15,957 bases of DNA, from NCBI GenBank assembly GCA_007124575.1, contig SLEW01000015.1, positions 1 through 15,957 of the forward strand, given 5' to 3'. Shown here piece after piece: positions 6,797-14,389 of this stretch. Each line of letters opens with the position of its first letter. Position 1 is the stretch's first letter. The notes under the pieces are model-generated. The model ran no database searches. It was given only the letters and a program-made list of their open reading frames with translations, and was not told the origin of the DNA. A program made the position numbers and the translations under genes. Source of the DNA: Bacteroidales bacterium. GTDB taxonomy: Bacteria; Bacteroidota; Bacteroidia; Bacteroidales; UBA7960.

Positions 6797-8464
6797 ATGC
6801 GCATTGCCATATCCCAGCTAAACCTGCATGTTGGAAACTTTGCGTACAACCGCCAAAAAATCATGGAGGCTATTGATTCAGCCAGATCGCAACATGCCGA
6901 CATGGTTATTTTCCCGGAGCTGTCTGTCTGTGGCTATCCCGCCAGGGATCTGCTCTATTCAAAAGCTTTTGTGGATGAGTGCATGGAAAACACGCGGACT
7001 ATCGCTGAGCATTGTACAGATATCGCTGCTATCACAGGTGGTCCATACCCGAACTCTGAAAAAGGGGGAAAGGAATTATATAATGCTGCCTTTCTTCTTT
7101 ATGATGGGAAAATACAGCATGTCTTCAGGAAAGCTTTGCTCCCGACCTATGATGTGTTTAATGAATACCGCTATTTTGAAGCAGCCCGCGACTTTCATAC
7201 AGTAGCCTGCAAAGGGAGTCGCGTGGCGATTACCGTTTGTGAAGATATTTGGAACCCGGACACACGGGGTATGTATCCCATAGATCCCCCTGCTATCCTG
7301 GCACAGGAAAAACCGGATTTTATGATCAATATATCAGCTTCGCCCTTTGCCTGGGATCACCTGGGTGAACGTATGGCCATGCTGGCAGAAAATGCGAGAA
7401 GGCATCAGCTTCCCCTGTTTGCATGCAATTTGGTAGGAGGACAGACGGACTTGCTGTTTGATGGCGTTTCGGGTGTTTTTGACAAGCAAGGCCGGTTGGT
7501 TGACACCCTGGCGCAGTTTGATGAGGACTTTAAAGTTTATGATCTGCATGAACTCTCAGAAAAACCCGACATCCCTATTCCGGGTACTCCCAATAACGAT
7601 GAGAAATGTCAACTCATTCTGGATGCCCTTACCATGGGCCTGCGCGACTATTTCCGCAAAACAGGCATGAAAAAGGCTATCCTGGGTTTATCCGGCGGTA
7701 TTGATTCAGCAGTGACCCTGGCCATTGCCGTACGGGCCCTTGGCAAAGAAAATGTTTGGGCTATTCTGCTGCCCGGACCGCATAGCTCCCAGCATTCTGT
7801 TGACGACGCCGTAAAGCTGGCCAGGAAACTGGATGTCAGCCATGATATCATTTCCATCGGGGAAACGGTGTCAAGCCTTGGTAAAAGCCTGGAGCCCTAT
7901 TTTAAAAACACCTCCCCGGGAATAGCAGAAGAGAATCTCCAGGCGCGTGCGCGTGCCGTTATCCTGATGGGGCTGTCAAATAAATTTGGTCATCTTTTGC
8001 TTAACACGTCCAATAAAAGTGAAGCTGCGGTAGGTTACAGTACCTTGTATGGCGATATGTCTGGAGGCCTTTCCGTGATTGGCGATGTATATAAAACCGA
8101 TGTGTACGGACTGGCTGCTGTTATCAACAAAGAAGAAGAGATTATTCCTGAAAATACCATAAGCAAACCACCCTCTGCCGAGCTTAAACCCGATCAGAAA
8201 GACACCGACTCCCTGCCTCCTTATGAAGTGCTAGATGATATCTTGTTTCGCTTACTTGAGCAGAATAATGATGTTAACGATATTGTTTCCGGGGGATATG
8301 ATCCTGAGCTTGTAAAAAGCGTGGCCCGGCTGGTTTTTTACAGCGAGTACAAGCGCTACCAGACACCACCAGTGCTGCGGGTTTCCAGAAAATGTTTAGG
8401 TATCGGCAGGGAAATGCCCCTGGATGGTGATTACGAGGCGATATGCAAAACCCCGGGCCAATAG
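6797..8464 (+). CDS. nadE: Glutamine-dependent NAD(+) synthetase
   Basis: A 555-residue two-domain enzyme converting nicotinic acid adenine dinucleotide, ATP and glutamine to NAD+. The N-terminal nitrilase-type glutaminase (about 1-260) has its Glu-Lys-Cys triad visible as E41 (FPELSVCGYPARDLL), K112 (RKALLPTYDVF) and C148 (VCEDIW). The C-terminal synthetase domain carries the pyrophosphate loop SGGIDS (299-304) and the conserved PPSAELKPDQKDTDSLPPYE segment. The start is placed at the ATG at 6797 because MRIAISQLN is the usual N-terminus; the 15 codons ahead of it come from the repeat-bearing spacer. It lies 119 bp after the beta-barrel gene. No catalytic residue is missing. Confidence 0.97.
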   Translation: MRIAISQLNLHVGNFAYNRQKIMEAIDSARSQHADMVIFPELSVCGYPARDLLYSKAFVDECMENTRTIAEHCTDIAAITGGPYPNSEKGGKELYNAAFLLYDGKIQHVFRKALLPTYDVFNEYRYFEAARDFHTVACKGSRVAITVCEDIWNPDTRGMYPIDPPAILAQEKPDFMINISASPFAWDHLGERMAMLAENARRHQLPLFACNLVGGQTDLLFDGVSGVFDKQGRLVDTLAQFDEDFKVYDLHELSEKPDIPIPGTPNNDEKCQLILDALTMGLRDYFRKTGMKKAILGLSGGIDSAVTLAIAVRALGKENVWAILLPGPHSSQHSVDDAVKLARKLDVSHDIISIGETVSSLGKSLEPYFKNTSPGIAEENLQARARAVILMGLSNKFGHLLLNTSNKSEAAVGYSTLYGDMSGGLSVIGDVYKTDVYGLAAVINKEEEIIPENTISKPPSAELKPDQKDTDSLPPYEVLDDILFRLLEQNNDVNDIVSGGYDPELVKSVARLVFYSEYKRYQTPPVLRVSRKCLGIGREMPLDGDYEAICKTPGQ

Positions 8465-8590
8465 TGTAATCCTCAGATGGTGAATCGTTTACATGTGTTG
8501 CTCCTCCTGCTGCTCAATCAGACCATCCAGGTGTCTTTTTACTTGCTTGTTGAAGCAACCCGGCAGCCAGTCATGGCATAATATTTGGCC

Positions 8591-8605
8591 ACTTTTTGAA
8601 AAAGT
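8591..8605. repeat. Perfect 15-bp palindrome upstream of the Nfu gene
   Basis: ACTTTTTGAAAAAGT has 7-bp perfect arms around a central G, 52 bp before the nfu ATG in a 193-bp spacer that otherwise shows only AT-rich sequence. It could be an operator site. An AT-only arm of this kind also arises by chance fairly easily in such sequence. Confidence 0.35.
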
Positions 8606-8657
8606 ATTATTTTTACAAAAACTAAATAAAGATAAAAACCTCGTCAAAATACAAGTT

Positions 8658-8900
8658 ATGGCACAGAACCCTGAATTAGTTAAAAAAGTAGAAGGTGTAA
8701 TAGATCAGATCAGGCCTTATCTGGAGGCCGATGGTGGCAATATTCGTTTTGTGGAGATCACAGACGATAACATAGTGAACGTGGAGTTGCTTGGAGCTTG
8801 TGGTTCATGCCCAATGAGCCAGATGACTCTCAAGGCTGGTGTAGAGCAGGCCGTAAGGAAAGCGGTTCCGGAAATCAAGGCAGTGGAGGCCATCAATTAG
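8658..8900 (+). CDS. NifU/Nfu C-terminal-domain iron-sulfur scaffold protein
   Basis: An 80-residue protein consisting of just the Nfu domain. LEADGGNI (22-29) and the cluster-binding CGSC (C48-C51) followed by PMSQMTLKAGVE are diagnostic. A pair of such subunits holds one [4Fe-4S] cluster between them and passes it to target enzymes. The frame is open for 55 codons upstream, but that extension is Cys-rich nonsense; MAQNPELVKKVEGVI is the usual start for this family. It lies 193 bp after nadE and may have its own promoter. It ends 5 bp from the stop of the convergent alkyltransferase-like gene. Confidence 0.92.
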   Translation: MAQNPELVKKVEGVIDQIRPYLEADGGNIRFVEITDDNIVNVELLGACGSCPMSQMTLKAGVEQAVRKAVPEIKAVEAIN

Positions 8901-8905
8901 GTTCT

Positions 8906-9247
8906 TCAAAGTGTTCCGGCAGGATCCCAGAATTTCTTCCGGAAGTCCACGACGCGATCATTTTCAATCCTGATGTTTTCATTTTCCAGGAGTTGTTGCA
9001 TCATGGAAGGGCTCCCGAAATGATGTTTGCCGGTGAGTATCCCCAAGCGGTTCACTACTCTGTGAGCTGGTATTCCCGGGCAGGCGTTGTGTGACTGGTT
9101 CATAGCCCAGCCCACCAGGCGGCTGCTTCCTTTGCTGCCAAGAAATGCGGCGATGGCTCCGTAGGTAGTTACGCGTCCCCGTGGAATCTGGTGCACTACC
9201 TCATATACCCGTTCGAAGAAATTTTGCTTGTCACTTTCCATTTGCAT
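8906..9247 (-). CDS. Alkyltransferase-like (ATL) DNA-binding protein, PAHRV type
   Basis: A 113-residue protein with the DNA-binding domain of O6-alkylguanine-DNA alkyltransferase. Visible are IPRGRVTTYGAIA (21-33, with the family Tyr), the helix-turn-helix region with SSRLVGWAMN (41-50, including the Arg finger) and NRLGILTGKHHFG. The alkyl-acceptor site, normally PCHRV, reads PAHRV (60-64), so the active cysteine is Ala and the protein cannot accept alkyl groups. Such ATL proteins bind O6-alkylguanine, flip the base and hand the lesion to nucleotide excision repair. A second ATG two codons downstream (9241) is an equally possible start. It overlaps the end of trmB by 17 bp, so it is probably the last gene of that transcript. 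Confidence 0.88.
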   Translation of the reverse strand: MQMESDKQNFFERVYEVVHQIPRGRVTTYGAIAAFLGSKGSSRLVGWAMNQSHNACPGIPAHRVVNRLGILTGKHHFGSPSMMQQLLENENIRIENDRVVDFRKKFWDPAGTL

Positions 9248-9917
9248 TATAAAGGGAAAACCTGATATAGTGTATTGGCTTTCCTTCTTTCAGAAATTTC
9301 TTTTCGTAAAAAGTTTGAATGGACTTCAGGGGAAAATCTTCGGTTTTTGGGTCATTGTATAAATCAGCTGTATGATATTCAAGTTTGTGTCTGTCTTCAG
9401 CGATCACATTCAGCGTGTAATGGTACAGTGTCCTGTCGTCTGTTTTGAGATGCACAGGGCTGCCTGCCTTTAAAATATTTTGATATCTCTCGAGGAACCA
9501 AGGTGATGTCAGTCTCTTCTTCTCCCTGGTTTTTCGTGGCTGGGGGTCAGGAAAGGTAAGCCAGATTCCGGACACTTCGTTTTTGGCAAAAAAGCTGCTG
9601 ACATGCTCTGCCTGGATCCGGAGGAAAGCCACGTTTAGCAAAACCATGTCCATGGCATCTTTGGCACCTTTCCAGATTCTGTCTCCCTTAATGTCGATCC
9701 CTATGAAATTATATCCCGGGAAGGATTTTCCCAGGCCTGTTGTATATTCGCCTTTCCCACAACCAATTTCCAATATGATGGGGTTGTCATTTCGGAAAAA
9801 GCAGTCGTTCCACCTGCCCTGGTAATCGAAACTGGTTATGGTGTGTTGAGATTGTGGCTGGATCACGTTGGGGAAGCTGTTTATCTCAGCGAATTTCTTT
9901 AATTTATTCTTTCCCAC
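9231..9917 (-). CDS. trmB: tRNA (guanine46-N7)-methyltransferase TrmB
   Basis: A 228-residue SAM-dependent enzyme making m7G46 in the tRNA variable loop. The SAM-binding loop EIGCGKGEYT (50-59) and GIDIKGDRIW (73-82) are followed by the family hallmark TFPDPQPRKTREKKRLT (121-137) and a late FYEKKFLKEGKPIHYI block. The Trp usual in TFPDPWP is Gln here. The start codon is GTG at 9917: MGKNKLKKFAE is the family's usual N-terminus in this phylum and no ATG lies near. The stop overlaps the ATL gene. Upstream, only 25 bp separate it from the HU/SPOR gene, so all three are probably co-transcribed. Confidence 0.95.
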   Translation of the reverse strand: MGKNKLKKFAEINSFPNVIQPQSQHTITSFDYQGRWNDCFFRNDNPIILEIGCGKGEYTTGLGKSFPGYNFIGIDIKGDRIWKGAKDAMDMVLLNVAFLRIQAEHVSSFFAKNEVSGIWLTFPDPQPRKTREKKRLTSPWFLERYQNILKAGSPVHLKTDDRTLYHYTLNVIAEDRHKLEYHTADLYNDPKTEDFPLKSIQTFYEKKFLKEGKPIHYIRFSLYNANGK

Positions 9918-9942
9918 AGCTCAAAACAGTTAAATAATCATA

Positions 9943-11070
9943 TTAGCGATGCAGGATCCATGCGACTTCCTTCAGATCCGGCGGCAGGGTTTCTTTTTGC
10001 CTGGAAGCTTCGTTCAGGTCGTAGTAAAATCCATAACTGACCCTGTGATAGTGGGATGGTGTTCGGCCTAGTACATTAGCGCGTTCTGCGCCTTGTTGCT
10101 GCAATTGCCTTGCGAGTTCACCGGCTTTCTCACGGTTTCGGAAGCTCCCTACCACCAGGTAATAAACCGGTCGCCCCGGCTCGGGTTCAAGCATTGCCGG
10201 GTCCGGCGCTTCTTCAGCAGGATCGGGAATATCCGGGTCAGGAGTTAGCTCTTCTTCATCAACTTCGGCCATGGCTTCGTCCAGCTCTTCCTCATCAGGC
10301 GGCATGACAAGCTCCTCCTGTTCCGTGCTGAAAATATGCCAGGTGCTTATCAAACCCTGGTCGCCAAAAAAATAGTTGAAATTAAGAAGCAACACCAGCA
10401 GGATCACCAACAGAGGAATGCCTATGATCAAAAGCCACTTAATAGGCCCAGCGATCCGTTTCTTTTCTTCATCTTCTTTCATGGTTGTTTGGTTTTGGTT
10501 GTCATCTTTTGCCGGTGAGTCCGGAAATGTTTCATCAAAAGCGGTATGGGGGAGATCTTGAAAACCGGGTTTGCTTTCTTTTTCCTGATCTCCTGAGGGC
10601 GTTCCGCCACTGTATTCTTTGGACGGGGGTTTTGTGTATAGGGCTGCTCCGGATTTTGGCTCAGGTGTCTTTACCTCATCCGCTCCGGGTGCCTCATCCA
10701 GGTAATTGGTGCTTGTATCAGGATCGAACTGAAGCTTTCCCTCCGGATCTTTGTGAAAACGCCCCAGGTTTTCCAGCTCAACCGTTTTACCCGCATCAAG
10801 GGTAAGGTTTATTTCGCGAACAATGTCTTCCAGGAACTGACGGATTTCATCGCTTCCTTTGCCTGTGCGGCTGGCCATGAATTCAATCAGGGCTGTACCT
10901 CCCGTTTTCGGCTCTTCATTGAACTCTGCTGTCTTTTGGGGAGCTTCCACAATCTTTTTTTCAGGAATGAACCTGGCAGGAGTATATTTTTTGGAAAAAG
11001 TGCCAAAATCTGGCAAGGTAACCTGCTCACGTTCGTGAAGCAATTCACTGATATGTTTTCCTAGTTTCAT
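9943..11070 (-). CDS. HU-like (CCDC81-type) and SPOR domain membrane protein
   Basis: A 375-residue single-pass membrane protein. Two HU-like segments sit at the N-terminus: residues 1-40, with the beta-arm-like LPDFGTFSKKYTPARF, and about 57-120, with a helix FMASRTGKGSDEIRQFLEDIVREI then ELENLGRFHKD. A Pro/Lys/Asp-rich linker follows (125-205), then one transmembrane helix (211-231), an acidic stretch dense in Glu, Asp and Pro (250-300), and a C-terminal SPOR domain (302-375) starting YYLVVGSFRNREKA. Basic residues before the helix place the HU-like part in the cytoplasm and SPOR in the periplasm. SPOR domains bind denuded septal peptidoglycan. This architecture is known in Bacteroidota, but its role is not settled. 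The start is supported by GGAG six bases upstream. Confidence 0.88.
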   Translation of the reverse strand: MKLGKHISELLHEREQVTLPDFGTFSKKYTPARFIPEKKIVEAPQKTAEFNEEPKTGGTALIEFMASRTGKGSDEIRQFLEDIVREINLTLDAGKTVELENLGRFHKDPEGKLQFDPDTSTNYLDEAPGADEVKTPEPKSGAALYTKPPSKEYSGGTPSGDQEKESKPGFQDLPHTAFDETFPDSPAKDDNQNQTTMKEDEEKKRIAGPIKWLLIIGIPLLVILLVLLLNFNYFFGDQGLISTWHIFSTEQEELVMPPDEEELDEAMAEVDEEELTPDPDIPDPAEEAPDPAMLEPEPGRPVYYLVVGSFRNREKAGELARQLQQQGAERANVLGRTPSHYHRVSYGFYYDLNEASRQKETLPPDLKEVAWILHR

Positions 11071-11075
11071 GTGTT

Positions 11076-11082
11076 ACTCCTT
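11076..11082 (-). promoter_or_regulatory. Shine-Dalgarno site of the HU/SPOR gene
   Basis: The minus strand reads AAGGAGT, with its GGAG six bases before the ATG at 11070. It fixes the start and keeps the basic N-terminus of the first HU-like domain intact. Confidence 0.6.
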
Positions 11083-11193
11083 TTTTCTTTTGTCGATCCT
11101 GAGTAGGCCTTCTGGAATTTTAAACTAATATAAGAAAAAATATGATTAGATGGTTTCTCTGCATTTGGCCACTGAAGTTTACCAGGTCATATG

Positions 11194-11934
11194 TCAAATA
11201 TTTTCCAGGTCTTCGGGTGTATCCACAGCGATGGTATGTTGGGTAGTTTCTTCAAGAAAAATTTCATAGCCGTGTTCCATCCACTTTAGTTGTTCAAGCG
11301 ATTCTGCTATTTCCAGCTGACCTGCCGGCAACGTGGTGATTTTTTTCAGGGTCTCAATGCGGAAGCCATATAACCCTACGTGTTTGTAGTGAATGACCTC
11401 AAGGTCGCTTCTGATATGGGTTCCGTGGCGGCTATAATAGGGTATAGGCGAACGGCTGAAATAAAGTGCTTTCCCGGATACATCACAGACAACCTTTACC
11501 AGGTCGGGGTTAAGACTGTCTTCTTTATTTGTCAGGGGCATTCTAAGACTAATTATCTGTTTTTTGAGGTCTTTGAGGGCATGGGCAATCTGCTCAATCT
11601 GTCCGGGATCAATAAACGGTTCATCTCCCTGGATATTAATCAGCGAGTCCTGATCAGTATAAGTTCCCTCCTGGTTTATTATTTGGAAGGCTTCCAGGCA
11701 CCGGCTTGTGCCATTGGGGTGTTTATTATCCGTCATGACCACCTTACCAAAGCCAGCCACATGCTCAAAGATCCTGTCGTCGTCGGTAGCCACTACAATA
11801 TCATCCAGAAGCGTGCAGCTTCTCGCCTGTTCGTATACCCTTCTTATCATGCTTTTTCCACGAATCATGGCGAGTGGTTTCCCGGGAAATCTCACCGATC
11901 CATACCTGGCAGGAATTATACCAATACACTTCAT
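11194..11934 (-). CDS. kdsB: 3-deoxy-manno-octulosonate cytidylyltransferase (CMP-Kdo synthetase)
   Basis: A 246-residue nucleotidyltransferase that activates Kdo with CTP to CMP-Kdo, needed to build the inner core of lipopolysaccharide. Family landmarks are IIPARYGSVRFPGKPL (6-21, CTP binding), the metal/substrate motif NIQGDEPFI (100-108), SRSPIPY (160-166) and the KHVGLYGFR block (184-192). Length is normal. It follows the deoxynucleoside kinase by 47 bp on the same strand and lies 123 bp ahead of the HU/SPOR gene. That gap may hold a separate promoter for the downstream genes, although I see no exact -7 element in it. Its presence confirms a Gram-negative envelope. Confidence 0.96.
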   Translation of the reverse strand: MKCIGIIPARYGSVRFPGKPLAMIRGKSMIRRVYEQARSCTLLDDIVVATDDDRIFEHVAGFGKVVMTDNKHPNGTSRCLEAFQIINQEGTYTDQDSLINIQGDEPFIDPGQIEQIAHALKDLKKQIISLRMPLTNKEDSLNPDLVKVVCDVSGKALYFSRSPIPYYSRHGTHIRSDLEVIHYKHVGLYGFRIETLKKITTLPAGQLEIAESLEQLKWMEHGYEIFLEETTQHTIAVDTPEDLENI

Positions 11935-11981
11935 AGAAAAAGCAATTTTATTTTTTGCAAAGCTTTGTATTACAGGTTAAA

Positions 11982-12596
11982 TCAGAACAAGCCATGTATT
12001 TCGGCATCAATTTTTCGTATCACATCACCCAAATCTTTCTGCTTTTCACTGAATTTCAGATTGTCTACATTAATCACCAGCAAGTTGCCCTGGTCGTAAC
12101 CATTGATCCAGTTCTCATACCTTTCGTTTAGTTTTTTCAGGTAATCGAGGCGGATGGAGTTTTCATATTCCCGGCCTCTTTTCTGAATCTGGTTAACAAG
12201 GGTAGGCACACTGGCTTTTAAATATATGAGCAGGTCTGGTGGTTTAATGAAAGAGGCCATTAGCTCAAAAAGGCTTGCATAATTATTATAGTCTCTGGAC
12301 TCCATCAGCCCCATTTCATGAAGGTTTGGTGCAAAGATATAAGCATCTTCATAGATGGTTCTGTCCTGGATGACTGTTTTTTCCCTTTTCCTGATTTCCA
12401 CGACCTGTCTGAACCTGCTATTGAGGAAGTATACCTGCAGGTTGAAAGACCATCGTTTCATGTCTTCATAGAAATTGTTCAGGTATGGATTGGTATCTAC
12501 GTCCTCGTAATGGGCTTCCCAGCCATAATGTTTTGATAGGAGAGCGGCCAGGGTGGTTTTCCCGGATCCGATATTCCCGGCAATGGCGATATGCAT
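11982..12596 (-). CDS. Deoxynucleoside kinase (dNK / deoxyadenosine-deoxyguanosine kinase family)
   Basis: A 204-residue salvage kinase that phosphorylates deoxynucleosides with ATP. The P-loop is GNIGSGKTT (7-15). The substrate-binding and catalytic DRT motif is in DRTIYED (77-83), corresponding to the DRS/ERS of this family, and the lid is the KRGREYE segment (138-144). These features place it in the dCK/dGK/dNK family and not among thymidylate or adenylate kinases. Which base is preferred cannot be read reliably; bacterial relatives are usually dAK/dGK. It lies 75 bp after the GH3-like gene, and that gap carries an exact TAnnTTTG element, so it may have its own promoter besides read-through. 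Confidence 0.9.
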   Translation of the reverse strand: MHIAIAGNIGSGKTTLAALLSKHYGWEAHYEDVDTNPYLNNFYEDMKRWSFNLQVYFLNSRFRQVVEIRKREKTVIQDRTIYEDAYIFAPNLHEMGLMESRDYNNYASLFELMASFIKPPDLLIYLKASVPTLVNQIQKRGREYENSIRLDYLKKLNERYENWINGYDQGNLLVINVDNLKFSEKQKDLGDVIRKIDAEIHGLF

Positions 12597-12626
12597 GTTT
12601 CTGTAGTTGTTGGTTAGTGCTTAAGG

Positions 12627-12634
12627 CAAAAATA
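12627..12634 (-). promoter_or_regulatory. Possible -7 element for the deoxynucleoside kinase gene
   Basis: The minus strand reads TATTTTTG, an exact TAnnTTTG match. Transcription would start near 12620, about 23 nt before the ATG at 12596. No TTG is found 19-23 bp upstream, so only half of the usual promoter is present. Confidence 0.35.
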
Positions 12635-12671
12635 CATTCTTTTTCGGGATTTATCTATGGTCAGCATACAT

Positions 12672-14189
12672 TCATGCCTGACGGGTAAATTCCAGGATGC
12701 TATCCACGTATTTTCTGTTGTTAAATAGCCTGGGCACTTTGTTTTGGCCTCCTATTTTGCCCCGTGACTTCATCCACCTGAAAAAGGTTTTCTCCGGCAC
12801 AATAGTGATATTGGGCTTTTTCAGCATCAGGTCAGCACTTCTTTTGGCATCATAATCGGAGTTTAATTCACGTAACTTCCGGTCAAGGGTGTCTGTGAAA
12901 TGATCCAGGTTGTTGGGTTCTTTTTCAAACTCAATTATATATTGGTGTGCGGCTGAAGCATCATCATCCAGGTATATGGGTGCAGCCGTAAACTCGCTGA
13001 TTATTGCATTTGTGGCACGGCATGCTTTGTCCAGCGCGCTCTCTGCGTTATCGATAATCACCTCTTCACCAAAAGCATTAATGAAGTTTTTGGTGCGTCC
13101 GGAAATGCGAATGCGGTAAGGGGAGAGGGACGTGAAACGTACCGTGTCACCAATCATGTAGCGCCACAGTCCAGCATTGGTACTGATTACCATAGCATAG
13201 TTGGTATCTTTTTCCACTTCAGACAATGGGATGGCCTTTTCTCCTTGTTGACCGTAGGCATCCATAGGAATGAACTCGTAAAAAATGCCGTAATCAAGCA
13301 TAAGCAACATTTCATTAGATTGCGGAATGTCCTGGATGCCAAAAAATCCTTCTGAGGCATTATAAGTCTCCATGTAGCTCATATTATCTGATGGAATGAG
13401 CTTTTCGAACTGACTTTTATATGGGGCAAAACTTACGCCACCATGAATAAAAAGTTCCAGGTTTGGCCACACCTCCAGGATATTGTTTCTGCCTGTTACT
13501 TCAAGTATGCGTTTTAACAAGACCAGGTTCCATGAGGGTACTCCGCTGATATTTGTTACATTCTGGCTGTAAGTGACATGGGCAACCTTGTCGAGCTTCT
13601 TTTCCCAGTCGTCAAGCAAAGCCAGGGAAAGATCCGGCGTTCTGAAAAACTCACCGTATGGAGGAGCATTTTGCAGTAAGACGGCGGAAAGGTCCCCGAT
13701 ATAAACCTGGTTGTTTATCTCAGAAACTTTATGACTACCCCCCATGATAAGGCCTTTGCCATCAAATATTTTTGAACCGGGGTTATTATGGCAGTATAGG
13801 GAAAGTACATCTTTTCCCGCCTTATAATGGCAATCTGCAAGCGCCTCCCGGCTGACAGGTATGAACTTGCTACGGTCGGCAGTTGTGCCGGATGACTTGG
13901 CAAACCACTTTATGTCTGTGGGCCACAGAAGCTGCTGCTCGCCCTGCATCATACGATCCACATAAGGTTTTACGTTTTCATAATCCTGTAATGGAACCTT
14001 ATTACGGTATGTTTCATAATTTCGTATTCCGGCGTAACCATATTTTTTTCCCCAATGAGTATTACGGGCGGCATATAGAAGGTCTTTGAGTGTGTCTTGT
14101 TGCACCTTTAAAGGGTGCGAACGGAAATATTCGATCTGTGAGACCCTCTTCTTAAGAAACCAGGAGATGACATTATTGATTACAGACAT
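12672..14189 (-). CDS. GH3 auxin-responsive promoter family (ANL superfamily) protein
   Basis: A 505-residue adenylate-forming enzyme homologue. ATP-binding motif 1 is SSGTTADRSKFIP (99-111), motif 2 is TYNASEG (275-281) and motif 3 is IGDTVRF (346-352). The hinge and C-terminal domain show SGRTKNFINAFGEEV (363-377) and the late RGKIGGQNKVPRL (476-488), a GH3 hallmark. Plant GH3 enzymes adenylate carboxylates such as indole-acetate or jasmonate and join them to amino acids. Bacterial members have no established substrate that I know of, so only the chemistry is inferred. The ATG at 14189 is chosen because the 39 codons ahead of it are unlike the family, and a promoter element at 14224-14231 falls inside them. 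It is divergent from a sensor kinase and heads the minus-strand run toward dNK, kdsB and trmB. Confidence 0.88.
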   Translation of the reverse strand: MSVINNVISWFLKKRVSQIEYFRSHPLKVQQDTLKDLLYAARNTHWGKKYGYAGIRNYETYRNKVPLQDYENVKPYVDRMMQGEQQLLWPTDIKWFAKSSGTTADRSKFIPVSREALADCHYKAGKDVLSLYCHNNPGSKIFDGKGLIMGGSHKVSEINNQVYIGDLSAVLLQNAPPYGEFFRTPDLSLALLDDWEKKLDKVAHVTYSQNVTNISGVPSWNLVLLKRILEVTGRNNILEVWPNLELFIHGGVSFAPYKSQFEKLIPSDNMSYMETYNASEGFFGIQDIPQSNEMLLMLDYGIFYEFIPMDAYGQQGEKAIPLSEVEKDTNYAMVISTNAGLWRYMIGDTVRFTSLSPYRIRISGRTKNFINAFGEEVIIDNAESALDKACRATNAIISEFTAAPIYLDDDASAAHQYIIEFEKEPNNLDHFTDTLDRKLRELNSDYDAKRSADLMLKKPNITIVPEKTFFRWMKSRGKIGGQNKVPRLFNNRKYVDSILEFTRQA

Positions 14190-14223
14190 GAACAATAATA
14201 CTTTTCGAATACTATATTTTTCA

Positions 14224-14231
14224 CAAAAATA
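14224..14231 (-). promoter_or_regulatory. Possible -7 element for the GH3-like gene
   Basis: The minus strand reads TATTTTTG, an exact TAnnTTTG match. Transcription would start near 14217, leaving a leader of about 28 nt to the ATG at 14189. There is no TTG at the expected -33 distance. If used, this promoter rules out the longer N-terminal frame reaching 14306. Confidence 0.4.
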
Positions 14232-14343
14232 AGGATTATCAATACACCATCTGCCAGTTTTGTCGTTATGCTTAAAAAACCTGCTATATGAAGCACACGT
14301 AAGCATTGTTTATTGCCGGCATACTACTATCGCATAAAAAACG

Positions 14344-14351
14344 TATTTTTG
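14344..14351 (+). promoter_or_regulatory. Possible -7 element for the histidine kinase gene
   Basis: TATTTTTG matches TAnnTTTG exactly. The nearest upstream TTG (14313-14315) is 28 bp away, longer than usual for a -33 element. Transcription would begin near 14358, about 32 nt before the preferred TTG start codon. It shares its gap with the element facing the GH3-like gene. Confidence 0.4.
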
Positions 14352-14374
14352 ATGTGTAAAAACGATTGATTTAC

Positions 14375-14382
14375 AGGGAGGG
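14375..14382 (+). promoter_or_regulatory. Shine-Dalgarno site that selects a TTG start
   Basis: AGGGAGGG contains GGAGG ending 8 bases before the TTG at 14390. The earlier in-frame TTG at 14366 has no such site, and the first in-frame ATG (14462) would delete part of the first membrane helix. Confidence 0.6.
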
Positions 14383-14389
14383 AATTACC

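Noticed and set aside
8493..8657. Longer Nfu start with 55 extra codons
   Set aside because: The extension is Cys- and Trp-rich with no family resemblance; the Nfu domain alone is complete from 8658.
8906..9247. Functional O6-alkylguanine-DNA alkyltransferase
   Set aside because: The acceptor Cys of PCHRV is Ala here, so direct repair by alkyl transfer is not possible; called an ATL protein instead.
11955..11970. CAAAGCTTTG palindrome in the gap before kdsB as an operator
   Set aside because: Ten bases only, around a HindIII-type core, with no second copy; this is expected by chance at this level.
14190..14306. Longer GH3-like start with 39 extra codons
   Set aside because: The extension is unlike GH3 N-termini and contains the likely -7 promoter element at 14224-14231.
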